Of a DNA stretch of 64,000 nt, positions 1 to 8,638 are shown piece after piece; position 1 is the first letter of the stretch; the number at the start of each line of letters is the position of its first letter. The translations under genes were made by a program, and so were the position numbers. The notes beneath the pieces are model-generated. The model saw nothing but the letters and a program-made list of their open reading frames with translations, was not told the origin of the DNA and made no database searches. This DNA is from Prochlorococcus sp. AG-409-J16 (lineage in GTDB: Bacteria > Cyanobacteriota > Cyanobacteriia > PCC-6307 > Cyanobiaceae), in NCBI GenBank assembly GCA_003215655.1, contig QCKB01000001.1:434001-498000 (forward strand), given 5' to 3'.

Positions 1-40
1 TTGGCAAGGCTGCATGAAAGTAAGTCTTACACGTTGCTAA

Positions 41-1399
41 TCAACCTCCAAGTAAAACAAGATTCAAAAATGTCACTCCATTCCAGAGTGCATGCATTAG
101 AACACAAGGCAATAAACGGCCAGAACTTAATCTTAAGATCCCAAGGCCTAACCCTAATACAACCAAGGGGGGCAGCTCTCCTACACTCAAGTGAGCTATG
201 CCAAAAATAACGGCACTAAAAACAACACCCAGCAATGGACCAAAGGATTTCGCTAATACTGGTAAAAGGACTCCTCGGAACACCACTTCTTCAAACAACG
301 GTGCCAAGAAAACTGTTGTTGCAATAAGGAGAGCCAATGCTAATGGGTCTCTGCTATTCAAAACCAATCCAAGCAAAGGATTACTACCACCCTGATCTCC
401 TACTAGCCGAGTCATAAGCCAACCAGTAAACAAAACTGCCGGCAGAACCATTAACCACCCTCTTACCGCACTAAAGATTGCTTTGCTGAATGGTTGCACT
501 CGCCATTGCAACCATCCATCTACTGGACGCTGAGTACTATCAAGGCTTCTCATCTGACTACGCAAAATCAACAACGGTGGCAACGTCATTACGCTATATC
601 CAATAACAACTTTTAATGAATCACTTAATGGACTAGCTAAACCCTTAGTCAAAAGACCACTTAAAGGCAAAGAGAAAACTGGAGAAACCACTTCGCCTAA
701 AACAACAAAGCCACCAGCCACAAGCAAGCCCATATCGGCTAAAGACAAAGGCATTGCTAAAACTTCTGGCCATGGGGCAGCAACCTTTCTAAACAAAAGC
801 CAAACTTGCCTAATCAATAAACCACTTCCTAATAGCAAGCCAATCGCAGGTAGCCCCTGACTAATCGCCAACCTCAGAGCCATGGCTCTTGATATAGAGG
901 TATCTACGCAACTTTTTACATCTCCACCTAGGGCTAAACAACTTAATTGATTCAGCAAAGGATCCCTATTTAGAGGAGCTAGATCCTCAGAGAAACCATA
1001 TAAAGCCCCTTCCGGACGTGGGGACTCAAGAAGAGCCTTTTGAATAGGCACCAAAGAAGGTGCCATCAAGGGCTTTGATAGGACCTCCAAACGTTTATCA
1101 ATAGAAGGCTCCAAAGCTGCACGCAAAACTCTCTGACGATCATCTAACTCTTCTAAGGAGATCTGATCCAAAGCATCCCTCAAAAGAATCTCAGGATCAG
1201 GTCCAATCAACAACGGCCTGACAGAAGGGTGTACTGAAGGCTCTGCCAATAAGGCTATTTCCTTCTGCTGTAAAGCCAGCTCAGGAACGACTGAAGGACG
1301 ACTGAAACTATCTTCAAGCCCCTTTTTCCAAATCGCTGCTGCAAGAACTAGGCACAGTACAGAAAGTAGTACTTTCCAGGCAGGTGTTGTTCGTCTCAT
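41..1399 (-). CDS. CPBP-family intramembrane metalloprotease
   Basis: The 452-residue membrane protein has an N-terminal hydrophobic segment, a soluble region of about 150 residues, then a multi-pass C-terminal half. The C-terminal part carries the CPBP (Abi/CAAX-protease-like) motifs: EEVVFRG at residues 370-376, a second-motif His in FGIAH (about 403) and MHALWN near 435-440. In this family the Glu pair and the two His positions form the metal-dependent active site in the membrane. The substrate cannot be told from sequence. Cyanobacterial members are often long like this one, with a non-conserved N-terminal domain. It faces away from the phosphatase gene that starts about 110 bases beyond its start. 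Family assignment is firm; function is unknown. Confidence 0.9.
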   Translation of the reverse strand: MRRTTPAWKVLLSVLCLVLAAAIWKKGLEDSFSRPSVVPELALQQKEIALLAEPSVHPSVRPLLIGPDPEILLRDALDQISLEELDDRQRVLRAALEPSIDKRLEVLSKPLMAPSLVPIQKALLESPRPEGALYGFSEDLAPLNRDPLLNQLSCLALGGDVKSCVDTSISRAMALRLAISQGLPAIGLLLGSGLLIRQVWLLFRKVAAPWPEVLAMPLSLADMGLLVAGGFVVLGEVVSPVFSLPLSGLLTKGLASPLSDSLKVVIGYSVMTLPPLLILRSQMRSLDSTQRPVDGWLQWRVQPFSKAIFSAVRGWLMVLPAVLFTGWLMTRLVGDQGGSNPLLGLVLNSRDPLALALLIATTVFLAPLFEEVVFRGVLLPVLAKSFGPLLGVVFSAVIFGIAHLSVGELPPLVVLGLGLGILRLSSGRLLPCVLMHALWNGVTFLNLVLLGG

Positions 1400-1507
1400 A
1401 GGGGAATGACTGTATATGTAAACATCAGAAGAAGCTGATTCTCTATACGAAAGAAAGAGTTAAAGGACCGGCGCCCCATACGATGGGCTCATGAAAGCTT
1501 TTTAAAT

Positions 1508-2839
1508 GTGACGCTGCGTCTTCTTTTAATTCGACATGGCCTCAGCAGCTTTAACTGCGAACGTAGGATTCAAGGTCGCAATGATCTTTCTATCCTCACC
1601 GATAAAGGGCAAGAACAGGCTACTCAAACTGGCAGGGTTTTAGGGAGCCTACCTATAAATGCCATTTACAGTTCTCCATTGCAACGGGCCGCCGAAACCA
1701 CTTCCAAAATCATAAAAGCTGGTGGAATTGATCTAAACCCAGTTTTTGATGAAGGATTGCTTGAAATAGACCTATCCTCGTGGAGTGGATTAAAGCTAAA
1801 TGAAGTTGGCGAAAAGTTCCCGCAGGAGTATGAAACATGGAAGAATGATCCGAGCAACCTAGTCCTTAAAAGAGAAAATGGACAAGAATACAAACCAGTC
1901 GAGGAACTTTTATCTCAAGCAAGAATTTTCTTAAGTCAACTATTAAAAAACCACTTAAAAGGCGACAACCAAACAGTTCTTGTTGTAGGGCATAACGCAA
2001 TACTTCGCTGCCTCATACTTATTCTTCTAAATGATCCCAATAAAGGTTTTAAGAGGCTAAAGCTAGACAATTCATCATTGTCTGTTTTCAACATAACCAA
2101 AACAGATACGGAGAAATATAATGCTCAAATTGAATGCCTAAATAGCACCGCTCATCTAGATAAGCCTTTGCCTAAAAGGAATGGTAAAGCTCGTCTAATA
2201 CTTGTTAGACATGGAGAAACCAATTGGAATAGCGAAGGTCGTTTCCAAGGGCAAATCGACATCCCTCTAAATAGCAATGGAAAGACTCAAGCATTAGCAG
2301 CAGGAAATTTCCTAAAAGCTTTTCAACTTGACAAGGCCTACAGCAGTTCAATGACAAGGCCTAAAGAAACGGCCGAAGAGATCCTTAAATTCCATAAAGG
2401 AATACCCCTCTACTTAATTGATGAACTTATTGAAATCAATCATGGTCTATGGGAAGGAAAACTTGAGTCTGAAATTGATACTGACTGGCCAGAATTACTA
2501 CAAATGTGGAAGGACTCACCCGAAAAAGTTCATATGCCCGAAGGAGAAAGTATTCATGACGTATGGAGCCGCTCAATAAAAAGCTGGAATAGAATTTGCA
2601 ACGACCTTGGTGAAGGTGAAACCGCCCTCGTTGTTGCTCATGATGCGGTGAACAAAACAATCCTTTGCCATCTCCTAGGGCTATGTGCATCCGACATATG
2701 GAAAGTAAAACAAGGCAATGGAGGAGTAACAATTATCGATATAAATCAAGACCCCCTTCAACCTGACATAGTGACATGCCTAAACCTAACGGCTCACTTA
2801 GGAGGGGTCCTTGACAGCACCGCAGCAGGAGCACTTTAG
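1508..2839 (+). CDS. Two-domain histidine phosphatase (phosphoglycerate mutase superfamily)
   Basis: The 443-residue protein holds two tandem histidine-phosphatase domains. Each starts with an RHG motif: LLLIRHG with His10, and LILVRHGETNW with His235. Each domain also has a second His in its C-terminal half (VVGHNA near 162; VVAHDA in domain 2). Both active sites therefore look intact, unlike many duplicated enzymes in which one copy decays. Cyanobacterial relatives are annotated as GpmB-like enzymes or 2-carboxy-D-arabinitol-1-phosphatase, which would clear a Rubisco inhibitor; that substrate is a family annotation and is not shown here. The start is GTG at 1508, directly before RLLLIRHG. 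It is followed after 3 bases by the dihydroorotase-like gene, so the two are probably co-transcribed. Confidence 0.9.
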   Translation: MTLRLLLIRHGLSSFNCERRIQGRNDLSILTDKGQEQATQTGRVLGSLPINAIYSSPLQRAAETTSKIIKAGGIDLNPVFDEGLLEIDLSSWSGLKLNEVGEKFPQEYETWKNDPSNLVLKRENGQEYKPVEELLSQARIFLSQLLKNHLKGDNQTVLVVGHNAILRCLILILLNDPNKGFKRLKLDNSSLSVFNITKTDTEKYNAQIECLNSTAHLDKPLPKRNGKARLILVRHGETNWNSEGRFQGQIDIPLNSNGKTQALAAGNFLKAFQLDKAYSSSMTRPKETAEEILKFHKGIPLYLIDELIEINHGLWEGKLESEIDTDWPELLQMWKDSPEKVHMPEGESIHDVWSRSIKSWNRICNDLGEGETALVVAHDAVNKTILCHLLGLCASDIWKVKQGNGGVTIIDINQDPLQPDIVTCLNLTAHLGGVLDSTAAGAL

Positions 2840-2842
2840 GCA

Positions 2843-4099
2843 ATGACTAAAGCAAAGCTATTTGAGAACATAAAAATTCTTTATGGGTCCGAACACTCAG
2901 CAGTAGAAGACAGCGTCCTAATTAGCAATAACGAACTAATCGCATTTGGAGAACAGGCCCTTATGCAGAGTAAAGAGTTAAATGTTACTCCTACTAAAGG
3001 GGACGGAAAGCTTTTAGCACCGTGTCTTGTAGACCCTTACTCCGTCCTAGAGGAACCTATAAAAGGGCATAGTGAAAGCTTGGCATCTTTAAGGAGTGTT
3101 GCCTCAAGCTCTGGGTATGGACAAATCGCTCTATTACCTCGCAGTCCATCATGGAGAGACTCTCCTGAAAAGCTCCATGGGTTTAACAATAAAGAAAATG
3201 ACGTATTAATTCATCTCTGGGGCGCCCTCAGCAAGGGTGGGGAAGGAACTGAACTCACACCCCACTCGGCCCTTTTAAAGCATGGCGCGATTGGATTAGC
3301 TGAAGATGATTCGATTCCTACACTCAACCTCCTTCAAAAGGCTCTGTCAATTGGCGCAATGGGATCATCACCATTGCTATTAGCACCCCGAGACACATCA
3401 ATTCAAGGCAATGGAATTGTTCGAGAAGGAGTAGAAACACTTCGCGCTGGTTGGCACCCAGATCCTGAGACGAGTGAAACATTGCCCTTAGGTCAAATAC
3501 TCGAGCTCCAGCGTAATTATCCTGAAAAAGCGATTCGAATAATGAATGTCTCCACATCGGCAGGCGTTTCAATGCTCATAGCGACTTCTCTAAAGCCAAT
3601 GGCAAGTGTGTGCTGGTGGCACTTAGTCTCTGATAGAGCTTCCTTAAACCTTACAGATATCGGCTGGCGAGTTTCTCCATCTCTTGGAGGGCCTAAAGAC
3701 AGAGAGTCACTCGTCAATGCAACTATTAATGGAGAAATCACAGCAATTGCCGTTAATTCAATTCCTCTAGATGAAGAAGATAGCTTGATACCTCTTGAAC
3801 AACGTATACCCGGGATATCAGGGCACCAACTTGTACTACCTGCTCTATGGCAAGAGCTTGTTGTCAAAGGCAATTGCTCTATTGAACGATTATGGGAAGC
3901 TATTAGCTTTGGACCTTCGAAATTTTTAGGCCTTCCTGAAGAACGCCTAACCTGCGGGAGTCGACGTTGGCTTCTCTTTGATCCAAATGAAGTTTGGAAT
4001 CAAAATCGCATGGGAAAGATCGCACCAAAAGCAGCTAACCAACCCTGGGAAAATCAACAAATAAAAGGGAAAGTGATTGACTGTGGTCTCAGAGGATAA
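2843..4099 (+). CDS. Dihydroorotase-like protein lacking the metal-binding motif
   Basis: The 418-residue protein resembles the PyrC/dihydroorotase branch of the amidohydrolase superfamily, which closes the dihydroorotate ring in pyrimidine synthesis. The diagnostic N-terminal motif D-x-H-x-H-x-R-E-P is replaced by DPYSVLEEP near residue 63, so both His metal ligands and the substrate-binding Arg are missing. The rest of the fold seems present, including the segment GALSKGGEGTEL and the C-terminal amidohydrolase tail. I infer a catalytically inactive pseudo-dihydroorotase. In other bacteria such proteins scaffold aspartate transcarbamoylase. It is tightly linked to the upstream phosphatase gene and overlaps the end of convergent lepB by 11 bases. 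The fold is likely; enzyme activity is doubtful. Confidence 0.8.
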   Translation: MTKAKLFENIKILYGSEHSAVEDSVLISNNELIAFGEQALMQSKELNVTPTKGDGKLLAPCLVDPYSVLEEPIKGHSESLASLRSVASSSGYGQIALLPRSPSWRDSPEKLHGFNNKENDVLIHLWGALSKGGEGTELTPHSALLKHGAIGLAEDDSIPTLNLLQKALSIGAMGSSPLLLAPRDTSIQGNGIVREGVETLRAGWHPDPETSETLPLGQILELQRNYPEKAIRIMNVSTSAGVSMLIATSLKPMASVCWWHLVSDRASLNLTDIGWRVSPSLGGPKDRESLVNATINGEITAIAVNSIPLDEEDSLIPLEQRIPGISGHQLVLPALWQELVVKGNCSIERLWEAISFGPSKFLGLPEERLTCGSRRWLLFDPNEVWNQNRMGKIAPKAANQPWENQQIKGKVIDCGLRG

Positions 4100-4790
4100 G
4101 GGAACCTATGCGATTTAATGGCCAAAACCTCCAGAAAGCTCTTCCAATAATCTCTGACTCAGGAACAAATGCAGTCCCTGGCCAATAACGTCCATCCCAA
4201 CTATTACTTCTATTATCTCCGAGAACCAATACATGAGAAGAAGGGACCCTTCCTTTTAGTGATCTACAAGTAGTCTTTTGAGAACCATCTTGATCACAAT
4301 ATTTACTAATATATGTCTCAAGAGTTCTTTCCCCATTCAATATCATTTGGCCCCTAGTATTTACAAAAAACTCATCTCCTGCAATAGCTACAACCCTTTT
4401 TATATATGCATCACAGGCGGCATGCCTAATAGAAGGTACATACGTTAAAAATGGCAGATTTACTAATCCACACCGAAAGGGAGAAGGCCTATTTGATGAA
4501 CCAAGAAGAGGGTCAAAGGCATGTGGGGAGTTAAAGACTACAATTTCACCTCTTCGGGGTGACCTTTTCTTCAGAGTTAACTTTTCGACAAGGAGTCGAT
4601 CTTGGATCTGTAGTCCAGGAAGCATTGATCCGGAAGGGATATACCTAGCCTCAGCTATGTAATGACGGATTCCAAAATAAAGACCTAAAGTGAAAAAAAT
4701 CGGGGCCCAAAAATCCCAAAAAGGACTTGGCCTCATACCTGAAGCGCCTTTTCTCTTGAAATCTTTTTCTTCCTTATGAGAATCAGTCAC
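4089..4790 (-). CDS. lepB: Signal peptidase I
   Basis: This 233-residue membrane-anchored Ser/Lys protease removes signal peptides from exported proteins such as PsaF, cytochrome f and other thylakoid lumen proteins. Visible elements are one N-terminal transmembrane segment (about residues 24-45), the catalytic Ser55 in IPSGSMLP, the general-base Lys131 in YIKRVVAIAGDE, and the box LGDNRSNSWDGRYWP. The start used is GTG at 4790; an in-frame ATG at 4736 (giving MRPSPFWDFW) is also plausible and would shorten the cytosolic tail by 18 residues. Its end overlaps the convergent dihydroorotase-like gene by 11 bases. Confidence 0.95.
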   Translation of the reverse strand: MTDSHKEEKDFKRKGASGMRPSPFWDFWAPIFFTLGLYFGIRHYIAEARYIPSGSMLPGLQIQDRLLVEKLTLKKRSPRRGEIVVFNSPHAFDPLLGSSNRPSPFRCGLVNLPFLTYVPSIRHAACDAYIKRVVAIAGDEFFVNTRGQMILNGERTLETYISKYCDQDGSQKTTCRSLKGRVPSSHVLVLGDNRSNSWDGRYWPGTAFVPESEIIGRAFWRFWPLNRIGSLIL

Positions 4791-4889
4791 CTTAAAAAAG
4801 TAGGAATTTTATGCATGTCAATAGTAGGGCTTTCAACCACATAGAAATAAAGCTAATAGGTTATTCCAAAGATTTATTAGTTATGGGCT

Positions 4890-5252
4890 TTAAGCCAGCA
4901 ATGCCTCAGACCAAGCATTTTCATTAAATCCAATAAGGAATTGTTCATTATTGAAAATCAAGAATGGACGTTTAATCAATTTACCATCAGAAGCTAATGC
5001 ATTAAAAGCATCTTCATCCGACATTTCCTTAACCTTAGCAGCACCTAAAGCTCTATAACTTAGACCACTAGTATTGAACAAAGCTCTTCTATTCCCAATG
5101 CAATTAAATGCCTTGACTAAAATTTCTCTCGAAGGAGGCCTAGTGACAATATCAATAACTTGATAAGAAATCTTGTTAGCCTCAAGCCATGACAAAGCCC
5201 TCCTGCAAGTCGAGCATTTTGAATAGCTATATACAGTAATTTCGCTAGCCAT
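4890..5252 (-). CDS. ArsC/Spx-family thioredoxin-fold protein
   Basis: The 120-residue protein matches the ArsC/Spx/YffB family. It has an N-terminal beta strand followed by SKCSTCRRALSWL with Cys13 and Cys16, then the typical segments VKAFNCIGNRRALFNTSG and IKRPFLIFNNEQFLIGF. The family includes glutaredoxin-linked arsenate reductases and RNA-polymerase-binding Spx/MgsR regulators. The CxxC pair resembles Spx/MgsR-type proteins, whereas classic ArsC has a single catalytic Cys, but the two roles cannot be told apart here. It lies between lepB and a pyrophosphatase gene on the same strand, with short gaps. Family assignment is good; specific function is uncertain. Confidence 0.85.
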   Translation of the reverse strand: MASEITVYSYSKCSTCRRALSWLEANKISYQVIDIVTRPPSREILVKAFNCIGNRRALFNTSGLSYRALGAAKVKEMSDEDAFNALASDGKLIKRPFLIFNNEQFLIGFNENAWSEALLA

Positions 5253-5309
5253 AATTTAATTAGAATAGAAAACAATCTAAGAGAATTAAGCAAAGGCCTG
5301 AGGACATCC

Positions 5310-5828
5310 TTATGTCTTGATCCTTGCAGCTTCAATACAAGTTTGAAGCAAAGGTCCAACTGCTTCAGAATCACGCCATCCACCGATAACAACTACACGA
5401 CCCTCAAGGCTTTTGTAAGTCCTAAAAAATTCAGCAACATCCTCTAATTGATTTGGAGCGATTTGACGAATACTAGAAATCGCCCGCTGGCGAGGGTCGG
5501 CTACGGGAACACATAAAAGTTTGCCATCATAAGCACCAGAATCATGCATATCTAAAACCCCTATTGGGCGAGCTTTGATTAAACACCCAGCAAATGTTGG
5601 CTCCTCCATTATCACCATTGCGTCTAAAGGAGCCCCATCTTCAGCAAGCGTATTAGGTATAAAACCGTAATCAAAGGGATATCTAACAGAAGAATGTAGA
5701 ACGCGATCAAGCGCCATAACTCCTGCTTCGGCAAAATATTCGTACTTGTTTCTGCTACCTGCTGGGATCTCTACCAAAAGATTCACCAGGCCTTGTGATG
5801 GTGATGGTGCGAGAGGTTTTAGGTCCAT
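5310..5828 (-). CDS. Second family I inorganic pyrophosphatase, variant active site
   Basis: The 172-residue protein aligns along its length with family I soluble pyrophosphatases, which hydrolyse PPi to drive biosynthesis. Conserved positions include Glu20 (VEIPAGS), Lys28/Glu30 (NKYEY), Arg42, Tyr54, DSGAYDGK with its two Asp and Lys, and the YK pair in FFRTYKSLEG. The core motif DGDPxD reads DGAPLD: the Asp matching E. coli Asp67, a proposed catalytic base, is Ala66 (codon GCT). The start is ATG at 5828, where homology begins; an upstream in-frame start would only read through the overlapping gene. A canonical pyrophosphatase lies at 21.0-21.6 kb, so this is a paralog that may be weak or altered. 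Confidence 0.85.
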   Translation of the reverse strand: MDLKPLAPSPSQGLVNLLVEIPAGSRNKYEYFAEAGVMALDRVLHSSVRYPFDYGFIPNTLAEDGAPLDAMVIMEEPTFAGCLIKARPIGVLDMHDSGAYDGKLLCVPVADPRQRAISSIRQIAPNQLEDVAEFFRTYKSLEGRVVVIGGWRDSEAVGPLLQTCIEAARIKT

Positions 5829-6060
5829 CAAGTTCCAATGCTGTGGGAACCATGCTTGCCCCTCCCATAGGACGATCAGTAAATACCGCCAAAAGGGGAA
5901 CTCCAATAGTGACTAATCCAATAGTCAGACCCAGGATCGCTATCGAAGTTCCATTCAAACTGAAAGGGTCTTCAGGATCGCGCCCAGAAGTCTCATCTAG
6001 CTTAGAAGGCACCTCGGCGATGGGAGAGTAGCGAGATGCAGCCGACGGTTCAGAGTCCAT
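5755..6060 (-). CDS. Small single-span membrane protein, unknown function
   Basis: The 101-residue protein has a Ser/Asp/Pro-rich N-terminal half and one strong transmembrane segment, TSIAILGLTIGLVTIGVPLL, near residues 38-57. A Gly/Met-rich stretch and a basic tail follow. I recognise it only as resembling the small conserved hypothetical membrane proteins of marine cyanobacteria. Its last 74 bases overlap the start of the pyrophosphatase gene in another frame on the same strand, so the two are probably translationally linked. The ordered hydrophobic segment and the lack of a competing frame over its first 230 bases support a real gene. No function can be assigned. Confidence 0.65.
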   Translation of the reverse strand: MDSEPSAASRYSPIAEVPSKLDETSGRDPEDPFSLNGTSIAILGLTIGLVTIGVPLLAVFTDRPMGGASMVPTALELDGPKTSRTITITRPGESFGRDPSR

Positions 6061-6185
6061 GCAGTGGTGGTTTGGAACTGCCCAAATGAGATAAGTGCAA
6101 TTGCACTAAATCAATAGGGCGACTCAGAAGAATGGCTTAGGCCATTCAAATAAGAGCTATATCTATTCTGTCACTTGCAAGGTAT

Positions 6186-6650
6186 TTATGCTGCTGATAT
6201 GTCTTTTTGATCTCTTCGTGACGATATGTCTGCAGGAGACTCTTTAGTCCTTTCTATATAAGAACGGATCAATTTAAGCTCTTCAAGAATGGAATTAAGT
6301 GTCTGTTGAGTTGCGCTAGAAGGAGAGTTTAAAACTTCTACAGTTACCTCTTTTATCCTAAGGACATCTTTTGCAAACCTTGCAACTTCATTGGGGTGAA
6401 AGAGAAGTGGATCTTTCTGATCACTTCTATATTCAGGGTTAAGTCTTCTTGGGTTAAAAGGTGGATTTAGATTACGTGCGTCTGTATTTGTATATCTATA
6501 TACAGATGCTCTAGAGCGATTTAAAGACTTTTGAACTTCATCAATACCTACAAGTGTTTCTGAGCTGGCCATTACCGCATATATATCTCTTCCTAATTCC
6601 AAACCCGCCTTTGTCTCAGAAGAGGCTGCTTTTTCCGAACCAGAGAACAT
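6186..6650 (-). CDS. Putative DNA-binding protein with helix-turn-helix-like segment
   Basis: I do not recognise this 154-residue protein by name. Residues about 33-55, GIDEVQKSLNRSRASVYRYT, look like a helix-turn-helix of the AlpA/MerR type: a helix ending in a turn, then an SRASVYRYT recognition-like helix. A Pro/Asn/Arg-rich region follows, then FHPNEVARFAKDVL, and the C-terminal half is predicted alpha-helical, ending in a basic, charged tail. It is divergent to proS with about 150 bases between them, which could hold promoters for both. A regulatory role is inference from the motif alone. Confidence 0.7.
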   Translation of the reverse strand: MFSGSEKAASSETKAGLELGRDIYAVMASSETLVGIDEVQKSLNRSRASVYRYTNTDARNLNPPFNPRRLNPEYRSDQKDPLLFHPNEVARFAKDVLRIKEVTVEVLNSPSSATQQTLNSILEELKLIRSYIERTKESPADISSRRDQKDISAA

Positions 6651-6800
6651 AAGCTCAAATCAACTCAGAATCTTTTTTGGGTGACGGGAACATAGCAGAT
6701 GAGACTCATTTCCAGAAGGCCCTTCTTCAGCTCACCCTAGTTTTGTAATCAACCTCATCACGTTTAGTATTATCTTCCCAGATGTTCTTCTCCTAATGCC

Positions 6801-8591
6801 ATGCGCGTCTCCCGCCTAATGCTGGTGACGTTGCGTGATGTTCCCGCGGACGCCGAAATAATCTCTCACCAATTACTGCTCAGAGGAGGGTACATCCGGA
6901 GAGTGGCCTCAGGCATATATGCCTATCTGCCCCTTATGTGGCGAGTTCTTAAGAAGATCAAAAATATTGTCAGAGAAGAGATGGACTCGGCCAACGCTCT
7001 AGAAACCCTGCTACCACAGCTTCAACCTTCAGAACCATGGAAAAGTACTGGTAGGTGGCAAGCCTATACCTCTGGGGAAGGAATTATGTTCCACCTCAAA
7101 GATAGGCAAGGTAGAGAACTAGGACTTGGACCAACCCATGAAGAAATAATCACAACCCTTGCCAAGGAGCTCTTACGTTCATACCGACAATTACCCATAA
7201 CCCTCTATCAAATACAAAGCAAATTTCGAGATGAGATTCGACCCAGATTTGGCCTGATGCGAAGCAGAGAATTCATTATGAAAGATGCTTATTCGTTTCA
7301 CGGAAATGAATCAAGCCTTAAAGCGACCTATTCATCTATGGATAGGACCTATAAAAGGATTTTCAATCGTTGTGGCCTGACTACAGTTGCAGTAGATGCA
7401 GACAGCGGGTCAATAGGAGGGGCCGCCTCTCAAGAGTTCATGGTAACCGCTAAAACAGGAGAAGACTTTATATTGACAAGCTCAGATGGAAAGTATTCCG
7501 CAAATCAGGAAAAAGCCGTATCGCATCCATCGCCCCCTATCCCATTAAAAGAAGGGAAAACATCCTTAATTGAAACCAAAGGCCAAAACACAATCAAAGA
7601 TTTATGCCAACAAAATGATATTGAAGCATCTCAAATTGTAAAAGTTATTCTACTTGTCGCAAGGCTACAAAGTCTCAAAAAACAACCAGTTCTCATAAGC
7701 ATAAGGGGGGACCAAGAGCTTAATGAAATAAAGCTAATAAACACCTTAGCCGCTCAAATTGACGAAGATATAATAGATATATCATATGTTAATCCTGAAA
7801 AACTTTCTTCTGAGGGATTAGAGAGTTTGCCTTTTGGCTCAATAGGACCTGATCTGAACGATTCTGTTTTAAGTAATGCCAAAAGTTGGGAAAAGAACTT
7901 CCTCCGATTAACTGATGAAACAGCCTCCTCTCTCAAAAGTTTTATATGTGGCGCCAACAAAATCGGCAAACATCATATACATATAACCTGGGAAAAGCTT
8001 GGAGTTATTCCAACCGTTGCAGACCTTCGAAAGGCAAAATCAGGAGACAGGTGCTTGCATGATAAAGATCAAATCCTTAAAGAATGTAGGGGGATTGAAG
8101 TAGGACATATTTTCCAATTAGGGCGAAAATATTCCCAGAGCCTTAATGCAACATTTACCAATGAAAATGGTAAAGAAGAACCCTATTGGATGGGTTGTTA
8201 TGGGATTGGAATCTCTAGACTTGCCCAGGCAGCAGTTGAACAAAATCATGATAATGAAGGTATAAATTGGCCATTAGCTATTGCCCCTTTCGAAGTAATT
8301 GTTGTAATAGCAAACCAAAAAGATCCACAACAAAAAAAGATGGGGGAGGAGATCTATCAAAGGCTGATCAAAGGGAATATCGACGCTCTCATCGATGACA
8401 GAGTCGAACGCGCGGGAGTGAAGTTTAAAGATGCTGACCTTATAGGTATCCCCTTCAGAATTGTTGTAGGAAGAGACGCTGAAGCTGGAAAAGTAGAACT
8501 TATAAAGCGTTCGAACAGAGAGTCGAAGATCCTGCTTATTGAAGAGGCCTTAGATAAAGTGATATCTGAGGTCTCTTCTAAGCGACCCTAA
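6801..8591 (+). CDS. proS: Prolyl-tRNA synthetase
   Basis: This 596-residue class II synthetase charges tRNA-Pro. The N-terminal catalytic core shows class II motif 2 in FRDEIRPRFGLMRSREFIMK and motif 3 in CYGIGISRLAQAAVEQ. A long insertion (about residues 230-400) between motifs 2 and 3 is the bacterial-type editing (INS) domain that removes mischarged alanine. The C-terminal anticodon-binding domain follows (PFEVIVVIANQK to the end). The length is normal for the bacterial form. The start is ATG at 6801, in MRVSRLMLVTLRDVP. psb27 and purA follow on the same strand. Confidence 0.97.
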   Translation: MRVSRLMLVTLRDVPADAEIISHQLLLRGGYIRRVASGIYAYLPLMWRVLKKIKNIVREEMDSANALETLLPQLQPSEPWKSTGRWQAYTSGEGIMFHLKDRQGRELGLGPTHEEIITTLAKELLRSYRQLPITLYQIQSKFRDEIRPRFGLMRSREFIMKDAYSFHGNESSLKATYSSMDRTYKRIFNRCGLTTVAVDADSGSIGGAASQEFMVTAKTGEDFILTSSDGKYSANQEKAVSHPSPPIPLKEGKTSLIETKGQNTIKDLCQQNDIEASQIVKVILLVARLQSLKKQPVLISIRGDQELNEIKLINTLAAQIDEDIIDISYVNPEKLSSEGLESLPFGSIGPDLNDSVLSNAKSWEKNFLRLTDETASSLKSFICGANKIGKHHIHITWEKLGVIPTVADLRKAKSGDRCLHDKDQILKECRGIEVGHIFQLGRKYSQSLNATFTNENGKEEPYWMGCYGIGISRLAQAAVEQNHDNEGINWPLAIAPFEVIVVIANQKDPQQKKMGEEIYQRLIKGNIDALIDDRVERAGVKFKDADLIGIPFRIVVGRDAEAGKVELIKRSNRESKILLIEEALDKVISEVSSKRP

Positions 8592-8638
8592 TTTCCTTAC
8601 TTCTCCTTCTAAAGTTGGCTTTAATCGCAATTACGAGC

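Noticed and set aside
1-210. Plus-strand open frame at the left edge
   Set aside because: It lies antisense to the end of the CPBP gene, has no family pattern and no ribosome-binding context.
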